A stretch of DNA of 64,000 bases from Labia minor (Eukaryota > Arthropoda > Insecta > Dermaptera > Spongiphoridae). Position 1 is the stretch's first letter; each line of letters starts with the position of its first letter. The notes beneath the pieces are model-generated. The model worked only from the letters and a program-made list of their open reading frames with translations, had not been told where the DNA came from and did no database searches. The DNA lies in assembly GCA_963082975.1 (NCBI GenBank), contig OY720345.1, positions 2,617,001-2,681,000 of the forward strand. The letters run 5' to 3'. This document shows positions 46,528 to 56,981 of the stretch, one piece after another. A program made the position numbers and the translations under genes.

Positions 46528-48205
46528 ACTATTTTTTATAGTAATCGAACATATAGTAAGCCTCAAATATACAACAATAAATATATATATATATATATAT
46601 ATATAAAACTATTTATAGAGTTTTTTTTTTTTTTTTTTTTAGTTCATAAAGTTGAAAATTTGTTATGTCGATCAACCACCAAAATTCTTATTCGAGAGGT
46701 CGGTGGTGAAATAAGATGTCTATCGAACATCCAATGTATATTCATTCCATTTATTATTAATGATGAAATTACAATAATCGTATACTGTTAAATTTATTTG
46801 ATGTCAAGTGAACAAGATGGTAGCAATATTGACCAAAGAGTTATGAGCGGAGGTTGTTTTCTTGACTTTTACTTACGAATAAAGAAGATAGCGAGAGAAC
46901 TTTTCGGAGAATGAAAGAAGGAGAGGTGGGGGTGGGAGAGGTGAAACTTCTTGTTTTTCAAGCAAATCTCATTAGTTATTCAGTCCTCGACTTTGTGACC
47001 TTTTTTAATGACCGATGTCCCATGAATTATGTAGCACCGTCTTTCATCTAGTGAATTAATAAGAATTATGAATCAACTAACTAGCTAATATGCACCCCGT
47101 AAAAGAGGGAGGATGATTTTCAACTTCCTTAGCGAAAATTTGAAATGTGTTTATGTTTGTGTGAGAGGTATAAAGTACATTTATTGGAAGAAATAAAAAT
47201 GTATAGTAGCTCTGAGGGAAAGAAATGACATAATATTATTGAGATTTTTGTAGTTTTGTAAAAAAAAAAAACAAAAAAATGAATTTTGTGCAAGTAGAGA
47301 GGCTCTAAAGGCCCAAAATATGAGGGAGGCACGATAAAAAAAAAAATAAAATTCCGCAAGTGAATGAGTCATCCGTTGTGGGAGACATCCGGATGCCACT
47401 CGCAGAAATCAGATCCATTTGTAGGCAGCAAGTTGGCTGGTTTATCAGTTACCTTATCAGTTACCCCTTTAAATCAAGAGGCATTTTACCTTTCCATTCA
47501 ATCTTTGTTTGAGTGTGAAAAACCAGGCAATTAACTTGAAATGTCATCCTATTCTCCACTTTTCATTTGTATATTATGTATATTTTATCACTGATAAAAA
47601 TAATATTGCATAAATTTAAAAAAATAAAAATAAATATATTATTATCTCTTTATTTTATCACCAGATGAGAATGAAATGAAAAAAACTTGAAATCAACCCA
47701 CAAAGAAAAACTCAAACAAATAAATTATATATTGGAAAATGTAACTTTTCTAATTTTATAAAATATGTAAATACATATCGATTTTTATAGTTTTATTTGT
47801 TTTATCAATGAAATACAATATAACAAAACTTATTATTAAAAGATTTATAGTATTAGAATGAATTTTCTACGAAAAGAAAATTTATATCATATTATAATAA
47901 CAAACAAATTTCAGTTAGGCAACTTAAAAATATACAAGAAAATTAAATAACTAACTAATTAAATCATTCAAATTATACAAATGTTATTTACATATATATA
48001 AATAGATATTGTAAAAGGTATTTCGTAAATCAAACATTGTAACATTTCTTTTATTTTTTTTTTATTTGTTAATATCTGCCCGGCCTTACTCTACTTTGTC
48101 GCCAATATTAAAGGTTACTGGGGTAAATAACCACAAATGAAAATAATTATATTATTGGCTATTTTAAAAAACAAGTGACAGGATCTAGCAAATGGAAAAA
48201 TATCT
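46528..48205. other. spacer, no gene recognised
   Basis: An (AT)n tract lies near 46,578-46,606 and a T run near 46,620-46,640. The stretch 46,650-47,560 is more complex than typical spacer (for example ATTCGAGAGGTCGGTGGTGA near 46,692) and shares no repeat with the window. Minus-strand ORFs at 47,129-47,399 are hydrophobic low-complexity frames. This is a candidate single-copy region, but no exon can be supported. Confidence 0.45.
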
Positions 48206-48260
48206 GCAGTGTATCCACTCGACTATCTCGCAAATTTGAATTGGATTAATTAACATATAT

Positions 48261-48291
<31 letters not shown>

Positions 48292-48297
<6 letters not shown>

Positions 48298-48862
48298 TTT
48301 GATATTTCCCCCCAGACCAAGCGAGATGGCGGCGAGCCACGTCGCACTCAATGGGCGGGGCCTGTAAACTTAAGACGCCGCGTAAAGGCTTTTACCCAGG
48401 TATAAAGAGGTCGACCCAAGTGTCTGAACACATAAGTAAAACAGTCAATCAACGCATCATGAAGTCCTCTCTTGAATTACCTAGTTATTAAACCCTTAGA
48501 CATAGCCAATAATTTTTGTATTCGATTATAAACCCGGATAATGTAAAGAGTGACTTTAAGACATTGACTAATTATATATCAGACGATCAGCTTCCAAAAG
48601 GCAGTTCATCCAGCGCCTCCAGTTCATCCAGCGCCTCCAGTACATTCGATTGTAGATACTACTATTTTACTCCAAGTGCCAAAAGTGTTAAGTGATTTGC
48701 TGACTCTCCAGAAAGTACGTAAGCCGACTTTATTATTATCTTAATGTCACTCTGCTTGAATTCCCTTTAAATTGATTAAATCTTTATAAAACTCTTCCGT
48801 TAATAAATTTATATTAAATCTACGACTCTCTGATCATTTCCCCTAAATCAAGAAATCCCACA
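48292..48862 (+). repeat. 5' LTR of the Gag-only element
   Basis: 571 bp, TG...CA. It carries a GGGCGGGGCC box at 48,353-48,362, a TATAAAGAGG box at 48,401-48,410 and an AATAAA signal at 48,802-48,807. A TTCATCCAGCGCCTCCAG unit is repeated twice in tandem near 48,604-48,642. Between 48,807 and 48,808 it keeps the empty site of the Helitron found in the 3' LTR. Confidence 0.93.
48401..48410 (+). promoter_or_regulatory. TATA box of the 5' LTR
   Basis: TATAAAGAGG lies about 110 bp into the LTR, after a GC box. Transcription would be expected to start about 30 bp downstream, near ACACATAAGTAAAACAGTCA. The same box is at 51,775 in the 3' LTR. Confidence 0.65.
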
Positions 48863-48865
48863 AAT

Positions 48866-48883
48866 TGGGGGCTCGTCCGGGAT
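48866..48883 (+). other. primer-binding site, tRNA-Pro type
   Basis: TGGGGGCTCGTCCGGGAT lies three bases after the 5' LTR. It complements the 3' 18 nt of tRNA-Pro (with CCA) along its whole length, the same primer site known from murine leukaemia virus. A complete 18-nt match supports recent function. Confidence 0.92.
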
Positions 48884-48954
48884 TTGAATTAAATATCCAC
48901 AAAGTGGCTGGGATTTTAAATAATAACGCGCCAAAAATAATTCTCTAACTCAGA

Positions 48955-51447
48955 ATGAGTACCTTAAGGGAAATGATCGAAGTAGCCAACAAAATTAAAA
49001 CAGAAAAACTCAAAATTGTTAAAATATTGAACACAGTAATTTTCGACAAATCAACGAGAGTGAATAGAAAAAATATTCTATCTTTCAAGGGATTCAATTT
49101 TTCGGAAGATTCAGAAGAATTTATAAATAAATTGGAATATATGAAACAAAATTTAACATGGCAAGATTTAATTAAAATTTCACCCGTCTTGAATATAAAA
49201 TGCAATCCATCAGAAGACATCTTAAGAAAAAGAATATTATCATTTTTGTGTCACTTGGAATACGAAGAGGAGGACGACAGCGATGAAGATAACGAAGAAT
49301 CCGACGACGAGGGAACCAACGACGATGAAGAAATCAACGACGATAACGAAGGCAACAATCAGCAGGAAAAGGAGGATGAACTCAACCAAATCGATTACGA
49401 CGACCCGAAGATAGTCAGAAACAAAGGTGAGCAAATCTTCAATTCAAATTGCTCTGTTGGTTTCCGAGATATTGAAGAGATGATCAGAAAATTCAATGGA
49501 AAGGACGGATATCCAATAGAAAAATGGATTGAAGAGTTTGACAATATCAAGATTTTGCTAAAATTAAACCCTCTCCAGACTTTAATTTATGCAAAACGAT
49601 CTTTAACTGATTTGGCAAAATTATTTATTCAGTCGGAACCTTGTATCGATTCGTGGCGAACATTAAAAGAGAAACTAAGAAGTGAATTCGGATCAAAAAT
49701 TTCAAGTGCCAGCTTGCATAGATCACTGAATGAACGACGAAAACGACGAGAGGAATCTACGCAAGAATATTTCTTAGTAATGAAAGAAATGGCAAATAGA
49801 GGAAATATTGAGCAAGCATCTCTTTTTGAGTACGTCATCAACGGGATAGAGGATAACGAAACAAATAAATCAATTTTATACGGAGCCAAAAACCTTTCCG
49901 AATTCAAAGACAAACTGAGGATCTACGAAAAAATTAAAAATAAAATAAGCAATAAAACCCCAAACTCAACGAAAATATTAGAAAAAGATTGGAGAAAACC
50001 CAGAGAGCAACCAAAAGATTTTCAAAAACCAGTACGATGTTTCAATTGCGGCTCAAATCAACATCTCTCAATAAGATGCCCTGACAAAAGTAAAGGAACT
50101 AAGTGCTACAATTGTGGAAAATTTGGTCATTTAGCCCGACTATGCCGTGAGAATAAAGCCTCAGTAAATTTAGCGATCGAAAAAGATAATACAAAAATAG
50201 AAAACAATAAACTATTGAAAAATGGTTTCAACGATGTTTTTGGTGAAGAAGAAAATAATTTTAATAAATTTCAATCAAAGGACAAAAAAGAATATTTTAA
50301 AAATAAAAAAACATTAAATGATAATGAAAAAGAAGAAATTTATAATAAAAATCAAATTGATGATGAATTATCATTACAATCCAATGATAATTTATTATTA
50401 TATAAATCTACTGAAAAAAATAACGATGAAAATGCTCAATGCTTCGATTTTTTCGAAGAAAATGATACAAACAGTACTAATGGTACTAATGTTAATAACA
50501 ATTTAAGTGAGATCAGTATTATAGAAGTAGAAAAAAATTCAAATTCTCCTAAATCATTAATTGAAAATAAATTAAAGCAATCATCATTAATTAAAGATGA
50601 TATCTTTACAAATACAAATCAAAATATTCAAAATAATAGTAATAATTCTCAAGAAGAAGTTACACAAAATTCAAATCCTAATGATAAGGACAGTGATAAA
50701 AATGATGTTGAATTTTGTGAAAATATTCAAAATAACAGTAATAATTTTCAAGAAGAAGTTACACAAAATTCAAATCCTAATGATAAGGACAGTGATAAAA
50801 ATGATGTTGAATTTTGTGAAAACGAATCGCTTTTTGAAGAAGGTGGAAATAATTTATCAGATAATGAAGAAAATTTATTAACAAATATAAATACTAATAA
50901 TAATAGAAGAAAAGATAATGATAATAATATTACAAATAAAGATTTTATAACGCTTGAACCAAAAATCAAATGTAACGTAGAATCAATTTATCAATTTCAT
51001 TTCAATGATGATGAGAATATAAAAGTAATTGATACTAATCAAGAGAAATCTTATCATCCTCTTTCTGATACAACAACTATAACTACAACTACTATATCTA
51101 ACAATAATTTACTATCTTCTCAACAAAATTTCAATGATAATTTATCATCAGTTCAACAACAAAAAACTAATCAATCATTCGAATTAGAATTAAACACTAA
51201 TATTGAAAATACAATGAATAATTCACATAATGAAAATGTTTTTGGTAATATATCAGATTTAAGTGAATCGGATCATGAAACACCTGTTGATTTAAGAAAA
51301 TTAAAAAAGAAAATAAAACCGATAACTAAATTAGAACGATTACGTTCCAAAATTACAAATTTAAAGCAAAATAATAAAATACAAATAGAAAAAGAACCTA
51401 AAAAGAAAGTGAAATACAAGAGAAATAGTGAAAAAAGTGAAATATGA
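48955..51447 (+). CDS. gag: Gag-like protein with two CCHC knuckles, 830 aa
   Basis: The ATG is the first after the primer site. Residues 1-100 are a helical-looking N-terminus, and 101-150 form a D/E/N-rich acidic stretch. Residues 165-330 are a capsid-like domain (GYPIEKWIEEFDNI; YAKRSLTDLAKLFIQSE; TLKEKLRSEFG; TQEYFLVMKEMA; NGIEDNETNKSILYGA), a pattern seen in Ty3-type Gags of arthropods. Two exact C-x2-C-x4-H-x4-C knuckles lie at 362-375 and 384-397. The last ~430 residues are N/D/E/S-rich low complexity with a 33-residue tandem duplication (50,623-50,820) and end in a basic K/R tail. No protease motif follows. Codon use is A+T-rich like the host, unlike the Ty3 element. The long C-terminal part is unusual for a Gag and its role is unknown. 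Confidence 0.93.
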   Translation: MSTLREMIEVANKIKTEKLKIVKILNTVIFDKSTRVNRKNILSFKGFNFSEDSEEFINKLEYMKQNLTWQDLIKISPVLNIKCNPSEDILRKRILSFLCHLEYEEEDDSDEDNEESDDEGTNDDEEINDDNEGNNQQEKEDELNQIDYDDPKIVRNKGEQIFNSNCSVGFRDIEEMIRKFNGKDGYPIEKWIEEFDNIKILLKLNPLQTLIYAKRSLTDLAKLFIQSEPCIDSWRTLKEKLRSEFGSKISSASLHRSLNERRKRREESTQEYFLVMKEMANRGNIEQASLFEYVINGIEDNETNKSILYGAKNLSEFKDKLRIYEKIKNKISNKTPNSTKILEKDWRKPREQPKDFQKPVRCFNCGSNQHLSIRCPDKSKGTKCYNCGKFGHLARLCRENKASVNLAIEKDNTKIENNKLLKNGFNDVFGEEENNFNKFQSKDKKEYFKNKKTLNDNEKEEIYNKNQIDDELSLQSNDNLLLYKSTEKNNDENAQCFDFFEENDTNSTNGTNVNNNLSEISIIEVEKNSNSPKSLIENKLKQSSLIKDDIFTNTNQNIQNNSNNSQEEVTQNSNPNDKDSDKNDVEFCENIQNNSNNFQEEVTQNSNPNDKDSDKNDVEFCENESLFEEGGNNLSDNEENLLTNINTNNNRRKDNDNNITNKDFITLEPKIKCNVESIYQFHFNDDENIKVIDTNQEKSYHPLSDTTTITTTTISNNNLLSSQQNFNDNLSSVQQQKTNQSFELELNTNIENTMNNSHNENVFGNISDLSESDHETPVDLRKLKKKIKPITKLERLRSKITNLKQNNKIQIEKEPKKKVKYKRNSEKSEI
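50623..50820 (+). repeat. 99-bp in-frame tandem duplication in gag
   Basis: Two 33-codon units, 50,623-50,721 and 50,722-50,820, lie head to tail and encode a segment starting NIQNNSNN and ending DVEFCE. They differ at a few bases only (for example TCT against TTT for one residue), so the duplication is recent and keeps the frame. Confidence 0.85.
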
Positions 51448-51665
51448 GTGAAATAGTGAAAAAGTGAAATATGAGTGAAATAGTGAAAAGTAAAATGTAA
51501 GTGTAATATTAAAATAAAGTGATAAAACAATACTAACAAAGTGATCTAGTGTAATAAAATAATAATGTTTAAGATGTTATTTTTATGTTCAAATTGTTTT
51601 TAAGTTTAGAGAATTTTTGAAACTGTGATCAAGTGAGGACACTATGAAGGTCAGGAATGGCCGAT
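51448..51665 (+). other. 3' untranslated part of the Gag-only element
   Basis: A GTGAAATATGAGTGAAATAG unit is repeated just past the stop codon. The purine-rich AAGGTCAGGAATGGCC next to the 3' LTR is the likely polypurine tract. No pol remnant is present in these 218 bp. Confidence 0.65.
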
Positions 51666-52181
51666 TGCGGGTTTGATATTTCCCCCCAGACCAAGCGAGA
51701 TGGCGGCGAGCCACGTCGCACTCAATGGGCGGGGCCTGTAAACTTAAGACGCCGCGTAAAGGCTTTTACCCAGGTATAAAGAGGTCGACCCAAGTGTCTG
51801 AACACATAAGTAAAACAGTCAATCAACGCATCATGAAGTCCTCTCTTGAATTACCTAGTTATTAAACCCTTAGACATAGCCAATAATTTTTGTATTCGAT
51901 TATAAACCCGGATAATGTAAAGAGTGACTTTAAGACATTGACTAATTATATATCAGACGATCAGCTTCCAAAAGGCAGTTCATCCAGCGCCTCCAGTTCA
52001 TCCAGCGCCTCCAGTACATTCGATTGTAGATACTACTATTTTACTCCAAGTGCCAAAAGTGTTAAGTGATTTGCTGACTCTCCAGAAAGTACGTAAGCCG
52101 ACTTTATTATTATCTTAATGTCACTCTGCTTGAATTCCCTTTAAATTGATTAAATCTTTATAAAACTCTTCCGTTAATAAA
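51666..52181 (+). repeat. 3' LTR of the Gag-only element, first part
   Basis: 516 bp, identical by eye to 48,292-48,807. It stops at AATAAA, where the Helitron begins, and continues for 55 bp at 55,493-55,547, giving 571 bp in total like the 5' LTR. Confidence 0.95.
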
Positions 52182-52295
52182 TCTATATATATAAAAAAAG
52201 GTTTTTGTCTGCACATTGCTCAGAATTTAAAAATTTTTGCATATCTTCGCGTTTCATGACCTCTAGAATCCAAAAGTGACTTTAGAATTTTTCAC

Positions 52296-52366
<71 letters not shown>
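52296..52366 (+). repeat. (GTCT)n microsatellite
   Basis: A pure run of about 17-18 GTCT units lies just inside the Helitron 5' end. A tract at this place is a common Helitron/Helentron feature. Confidence 0.95.
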
Positions 52367-54279
52367 CGGAAAATTACTATTTTATAGACTCAGAATTGGC
52401 TGAACCGATTTCTTTGAAATTACATCACAATATTCTTATATACCTCTAGAGTAACATAGGCTATACATTTTATTAATATCTTATCAATAACCGCAGAAAT
52501 TAATTTTTTAAAGTTTATATAATTCTCCGTGTTGTTCATTCAAGAGCAGCTCGCGGCTCACTGTCGGCCTAGCGGAATCATTTCAAACAATGAATTATCA
52601 TAGAGTTTCCCAATCGAAGAATTATTATAATATTTCCCTTTTTATTTTAAATTCTAATATACAAATATCAATTCAATTAAATAATTTATTCTAAAAGTTC
52701 TCAATTTAATTAAAATATTTATTAGATCATATTTTTATCTTAAATTATTTTTTATTTAATTGAATATTTCTTCTTTTCTATAATATATATATAATAATAT
52801 ATAAATTTTATCATTGAATAATAAAAAAAAATATTATTTAACCTGAATTAAAATGACTGAATTATATTATCTTTGTTTTTTATTTTAATTTAATTACTCT
52901 ATTATTAATTACTAAATATATATATATATTATATATAAAATTAAAATATGATGATATAAAGTTGTTTTAAATTTTTGACATTTTTAAATTGGGTATATTT
53001 TTTAAATTTATTAAAATGTCTTTTTTATTTATTATGTTTAAAAGATTCATTTTTATTATGTGATATTAATAAAAAATAACGATGCTCTGTGCAAGTCGAA
53101 TCATGTTGCACATAATTAAATAACAATTGCCAAACAAAGAATATAATATTTTTTTAAATTCTTATATTTAAATATCATTTCAATTAAATAATTTATTCTA
53201 AAAGGTCTCATTTTAATTAATTTAATAAAATATTTAAATCACCATTCAATTTTTTATTAATAGGCTTCTTTTTTTATTTTTAATTTTTAATAAATTCTCT
53301 TTTTTTGATATGATATTAATAAAAAATAATATTAAATTGTATATATAAATATAAAAATTAGAATATTTGAATTTTTTTAAATTTTAACACATGTAATCAA
53401 TCATATGCATTAAGAATGGAAAATTTTTAAAATCAACTTGCTATTAAATTCAGAAAAAAAATACTGATATATAGAATATATAGACTATTCGAATATAATT
53501 TAAAACTCTTTCTCTCCTTCTATTTTAAATTAAAAAAACGGAGTTTTAAGAAATTTAGATGCCATATGCAACATGGGTGGGTAAATGAATTGGGCTGGAA
53601 GAGGAGGCAATTTATAATTTTCTTCTAATTCAGATTTAGGACAAATCGTACAACATTATATCAAATCTCGCTAAGAACATTCAATATTTTTGTACACAAA
53701 ATATTCAGAGTATTGGCTAAGCGTATCACTCACAATCAGTTTATATTGAAATTTATATAAATTAACAAAGTAAAAATTTTTATTTTTTTAAATTTTATTA
53801 TAATGAATCAAAAAAAATTAAATATATAGATCACATGATTAAGAGAAGCAAAAAACTTAACAGAAAATAACTGTTGGATGGAGGTCGGACATGACAGAAA
53901 CTGTAAGCGAAATCTTCATATTGCGACGAATAATTTTCAAATCCCCTAGCACCACAGAATTTAAGTTTCTTTTAAGGAAAATAACTATGATCTAAAAAAA
54001 TTAATAAATGAACTTAATAATAAAAAAAACAAATAAATCAATTAATTTAAATTAATACTATTAATGAATGTATATATTGGTCATTTATCTATAGTTTTAT
54101 ACCGTTAATTTTTATAAATTGTCTCAAGTCTCTATTTTTGCATTTTCTCAAGTTTCATTATAATTAAAAATATTCAATAATAATCTAGCAATGAAAATAA
54201 AATACCAAAATGTAATGATCAAGAAATATTATACTCTATTATAACATATACAATACTTATAAACTATAGGCGGAGGAAA

Positions 54280-55260
54280 TATTAGGAGATATCATTGCGG
54301 GTTCAGGCCAAATCGACCAACATTAATTAAGATATTTTCATTATGACAGATATTAGGAACAAAACCGCGAATTCAATATTTCTGTTCACTAATTATTTGT
54401 AGACTTTAGTAAAACATACGCATAACTCAATAGATCCGGATAAACTTTTTCAAATTTTCAATCTTCAAATTTCTCTTGAAGGTAGTAAAGAAAGAATAAG
54501 ATGCGGAAATCAATTGTAAAATATTAGGTTACTCAGACGACTTAAATATAATAGGAGATTCGGCAATTGCAATTACAGATAGCGAGGAAAATTTAATGGA
54601 GGTTTGAAATTAATAGTGATAAGAAAAAATATTTAGTAACAAAGAGGAAGAGTATTAACATACAAAATCTTAATATACAAAATGTAGAATTTGAATATGT
54701 AGAAAAATTGAATGTAATCACGAAGGATAATAATATTTGAGAAGAATTTAAATCGGGGTTGCAATCGGGAAACGCCTGTTATCTGCAATAAAGAGGCTTA
54801 TCTCTTCAAAATTATTATCAAAGGGAATATATAAAAAGATTATTTTGCCTGTTGCATTATATGGGTGGGAGGCATGGTCTATGATCCTTGGAGATGAGAG
54901 TAGATTCAGAGTATTTGAGAATAGGATTCTTCCCTGCATTTATTGGCCAAAGAAAGATGAGGTCACCGGGTATGAGGGAGACTGTCTAACAAGAAATTGC
55001 ATGGCCTCTCTGCATCTTCAGAAATAGTTAGGGTTATAAAAGGGAAAAAGCTGCGATAGGCAGGGCACGTGGCAAGAATGGGAGAGGAAAAAGATATTGG
55101 TGGGAAGACCGATTGGAAAACGTCCGCTTGGAAAACCAATGACGCGTAGGAAGGGACGTAAGAGAGATGGAATAAGGGCTCAGGATAGGGACACTTGGAG
55201 AAATGTGGTTGTTGCGGCTAAGAACTTTAGAGTATCTTTGAGCCACATAGGTAGATAGAT
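54280..55260 (+). pseudogene. LINE reverse-transcriptase fragment (in HelA)
   Basis: The broken translation shows, in order, an RPNRST-like block near 54,310, VDFSKTYA near 54,400 and a YADD-adjacent region without a clean catalytic box near 54,540. INSDKKKY at about 54,610 is followed by LQSGNACY near 54,757. The open piece 54,845-55,027 holds LYGWEAWSMILGDESRFRVF and ENRILPCIYWPKKDEVTG. RQGTWQEWERK- and GKTDWKTSAW-like blocks follow near 55,060-55,135. It is the longest LINE piece among the HelA copies and still lacks the endonuclease. It is not functional. Confidence 0.75.
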
Positions 55261-55745
55261 ATAACATATACAATAATAATATATATAATTAATATAGTGA
55301 TTAAATTAAAATATATTTTTTAAATAAGAACACAAAAAGAAATGAATGTTTTATGTAATATACTGATTGAAACAAAATGGATGAAAACCTTTTAATACTT
55401 TCAACCACCAAATACTATGTACAACTCGGGGGTACAGGGGGCGGAGCCCCCGTCTAGGTGTGAAGAGCGCCGAAGGCGCTCTGAGCAGCTAGTTTATATT
55501 AAATCTACGACTCTCTGATCATTTCCCCTAAATCAAGAAATCCCACATATATATATTTAAATTAAATTTAAATTATAAATTAAAATTAATATAAATAATA
55601 TTTATTAAAACAGCCCACCATGTTTGGCCAACTCTTTGTTGATGGATATTTGTAATGAATTAATTAATATATTCCAAAGATGATGATGATGATGATGATG
55701 AGAGCATTAAAAAATGAATCTTCCGGATGAGCTACATTTCTCAAA

Positions 55746-56945
55746 AAAAGACTTACTTATTTATTTAAAATATTATGTACCTACGCGTATACCTTTGTAT
55801 GTATGTAATATCTATTTAAAAAAAAATTAATTCTTTTTAATTGGTGACACCACTTGTATTCAACATTAATTTAAATAAATTCTTTCCTATTCAAATATTT
55901 AAATTTGGAATTGTATAAATTCATATTGAAAATGTTAATTAAACGTTTTATATGAAGGTATAAAATGGGATGGCGTTAATGACTTTCCTTTGGTTGGATC
56001 AGGATGTCGTCCAACATTCTCTTTGATTCAAAGTTGAATATCCAATAATTTTCAAAACGAGAGTGAAAGAGGGTGAAAGTCATTTTTCAATCTTTCTTAA
56101 TAAACGATGAAATTCCATGGAGGTAAGGCAGGAATTTGCTAACGCCCGAACACGCACGCACGCACATATGGAAAGTTATGACCGGGTATCGAATGTGGGT
56201 CACGTGCCTGAACAGTGGACCCCACACTGTCGAGTAGTGCAAGTGGAAGTGGAAGTAAGTAGTGAGTAGTCAGGAAGTAGTCGAAAGGGGGGTGGGGCGC
56301 CTTATTTGCCTCTTCTCATCCCTTTCACTTACAAGTAAATCAGCCACAACCGGCGCCATACTAATTAATTAATATTAATTGATCTCCATCATCAGGATCA
56401 TTCATCATGTGACTGACTCTCGTGGACAAACATGAGAAAGATGCTGCTGGGATGTCTGTTCGTTACCTCCCTCCTCCCCCCCCCCTGAGCAACGAGGTGT
56501 GAGGTTTCGCAACAAACACTATCCTTGTAACCGCAAGCAAAGCTTCACCCATCACCCTTTACAACCCTTTACTTTACCCATTGGATTTATAAAGCCTCCA
56601 TTTGTTTCTTAAATGTCTTCAGTAACATTCCTCTCATTTCATAACCAGAGAGTTCTACCAAAATAATCTCATCTTATCTCGAATTTAAACTTAATTTATA
56701 ACCACAAGTGGAGCTTTTGCAACAATTTAGAAGACTTGAAGAGTTTCCGAAAGTTAACCAGAATCATTTAATAATTAAAATTAATTACTATATAAATATT
56801 TTTCAATTTAATTAATTTCACTTCGTTATAAATAAATGTAATTTATCAAGCATTCAATAATAATTTCCGGTTTTTATAAAGTTTATAAAAGAATCTTTAT
56901 AAGATATATTTTGATTAGTATTATTAGAGTATACGATACATATAC

Positions 56946-56981
<36 letters not shown>

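Larger units (their letters stand above)
52182..55492 (+). mobile_element. HelA Helitron, 3.3 kb, inserted in the LTR
   Basis: The ends are exact because the 5' LTR keeps the empty site: TCTATATATATAAAAAAAGG at 52,182, and GAGCGCCGAAGGCGCTC then TGAGCAGCTAG ending at 55,492. It lies between A and T with no duplication. A (GTCT)n microsatellite at 52,296-52,366 follows the 5' end, then GGCTGAACCGATTTCTTTGA. Two diverged copies of a ~90-bp A/T-rich segment lie near 52,650 and 53,155. From about 53,510 it shares sequence with the copy at 28,747-30,227, including LINE RT fragments (54,300-55,260). No Rep or helicase is encoded. Confidence 0.95.
48292..55547 (+). mobile_element. Gag-only LTR retrotransposon (non-autonomous)
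   Basis: The LTRs are 571 bp (48,292-48,862, and 51,666-52,181 joined to 55,493-55,547) and start TGCGGG and end CCCACA. The internal region is only 2.8 kb: an 18-nt tRNA-Pro primer site, one 830-codon Gag-like ORF and a short 3' stretch. No protease, RT, RNase H or integrase is present, so Pol must come from a partner. The LTRs look identical by eye apart from a Helitron in the 3' one, so the insertion is recent. A TATA sequence flanks both ends, consistent with a 4-bp duplication but ambiguous in (AT)n DNA. The Gag type suggests a Ty3-related source. Confidence 0.92.
48206..55745 (-). mobile_element. Helentron-like element split by the LTR element
   Basis: Its 3' end lies at 48,206-48,291 (minus-strand TTGCGAGATAGTCGAGTGGA, with the terminal hairpin mutated). 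The sequence resumes at 55,548 and runs to about 55,745 (GATGAGCTACATTTCTC). The joined order matches the copy at 60,114: the A/T block, then GGCCAACTCTTTGTTGATGG, then the ATGATGATG stretch and GAGCATT. The 5' third is missing. The LTR element went into the (AT)n part, with TATA on both sides. Confidence 0.7.

Noticed and set aside
46528-48205. Host exon in the complex spacer
   Set aside because: No ORF with recognisable similarity and no exon-like chain; the minus-strand frames there are phenylalanine-rich low complexity.
52296-52366. CRISPR-like or other spaced array
   Set aside because: It is a pure GTCT tandem repeat with no spacers. No CRISPR array was found anywhere in the window.
54845-55027. 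Intact RT fragment as an expressed protein
   Set aside because: Only 60 codons are open, the frame is broken on both sides, and the same sequence is present in other decayed LINE pieces.
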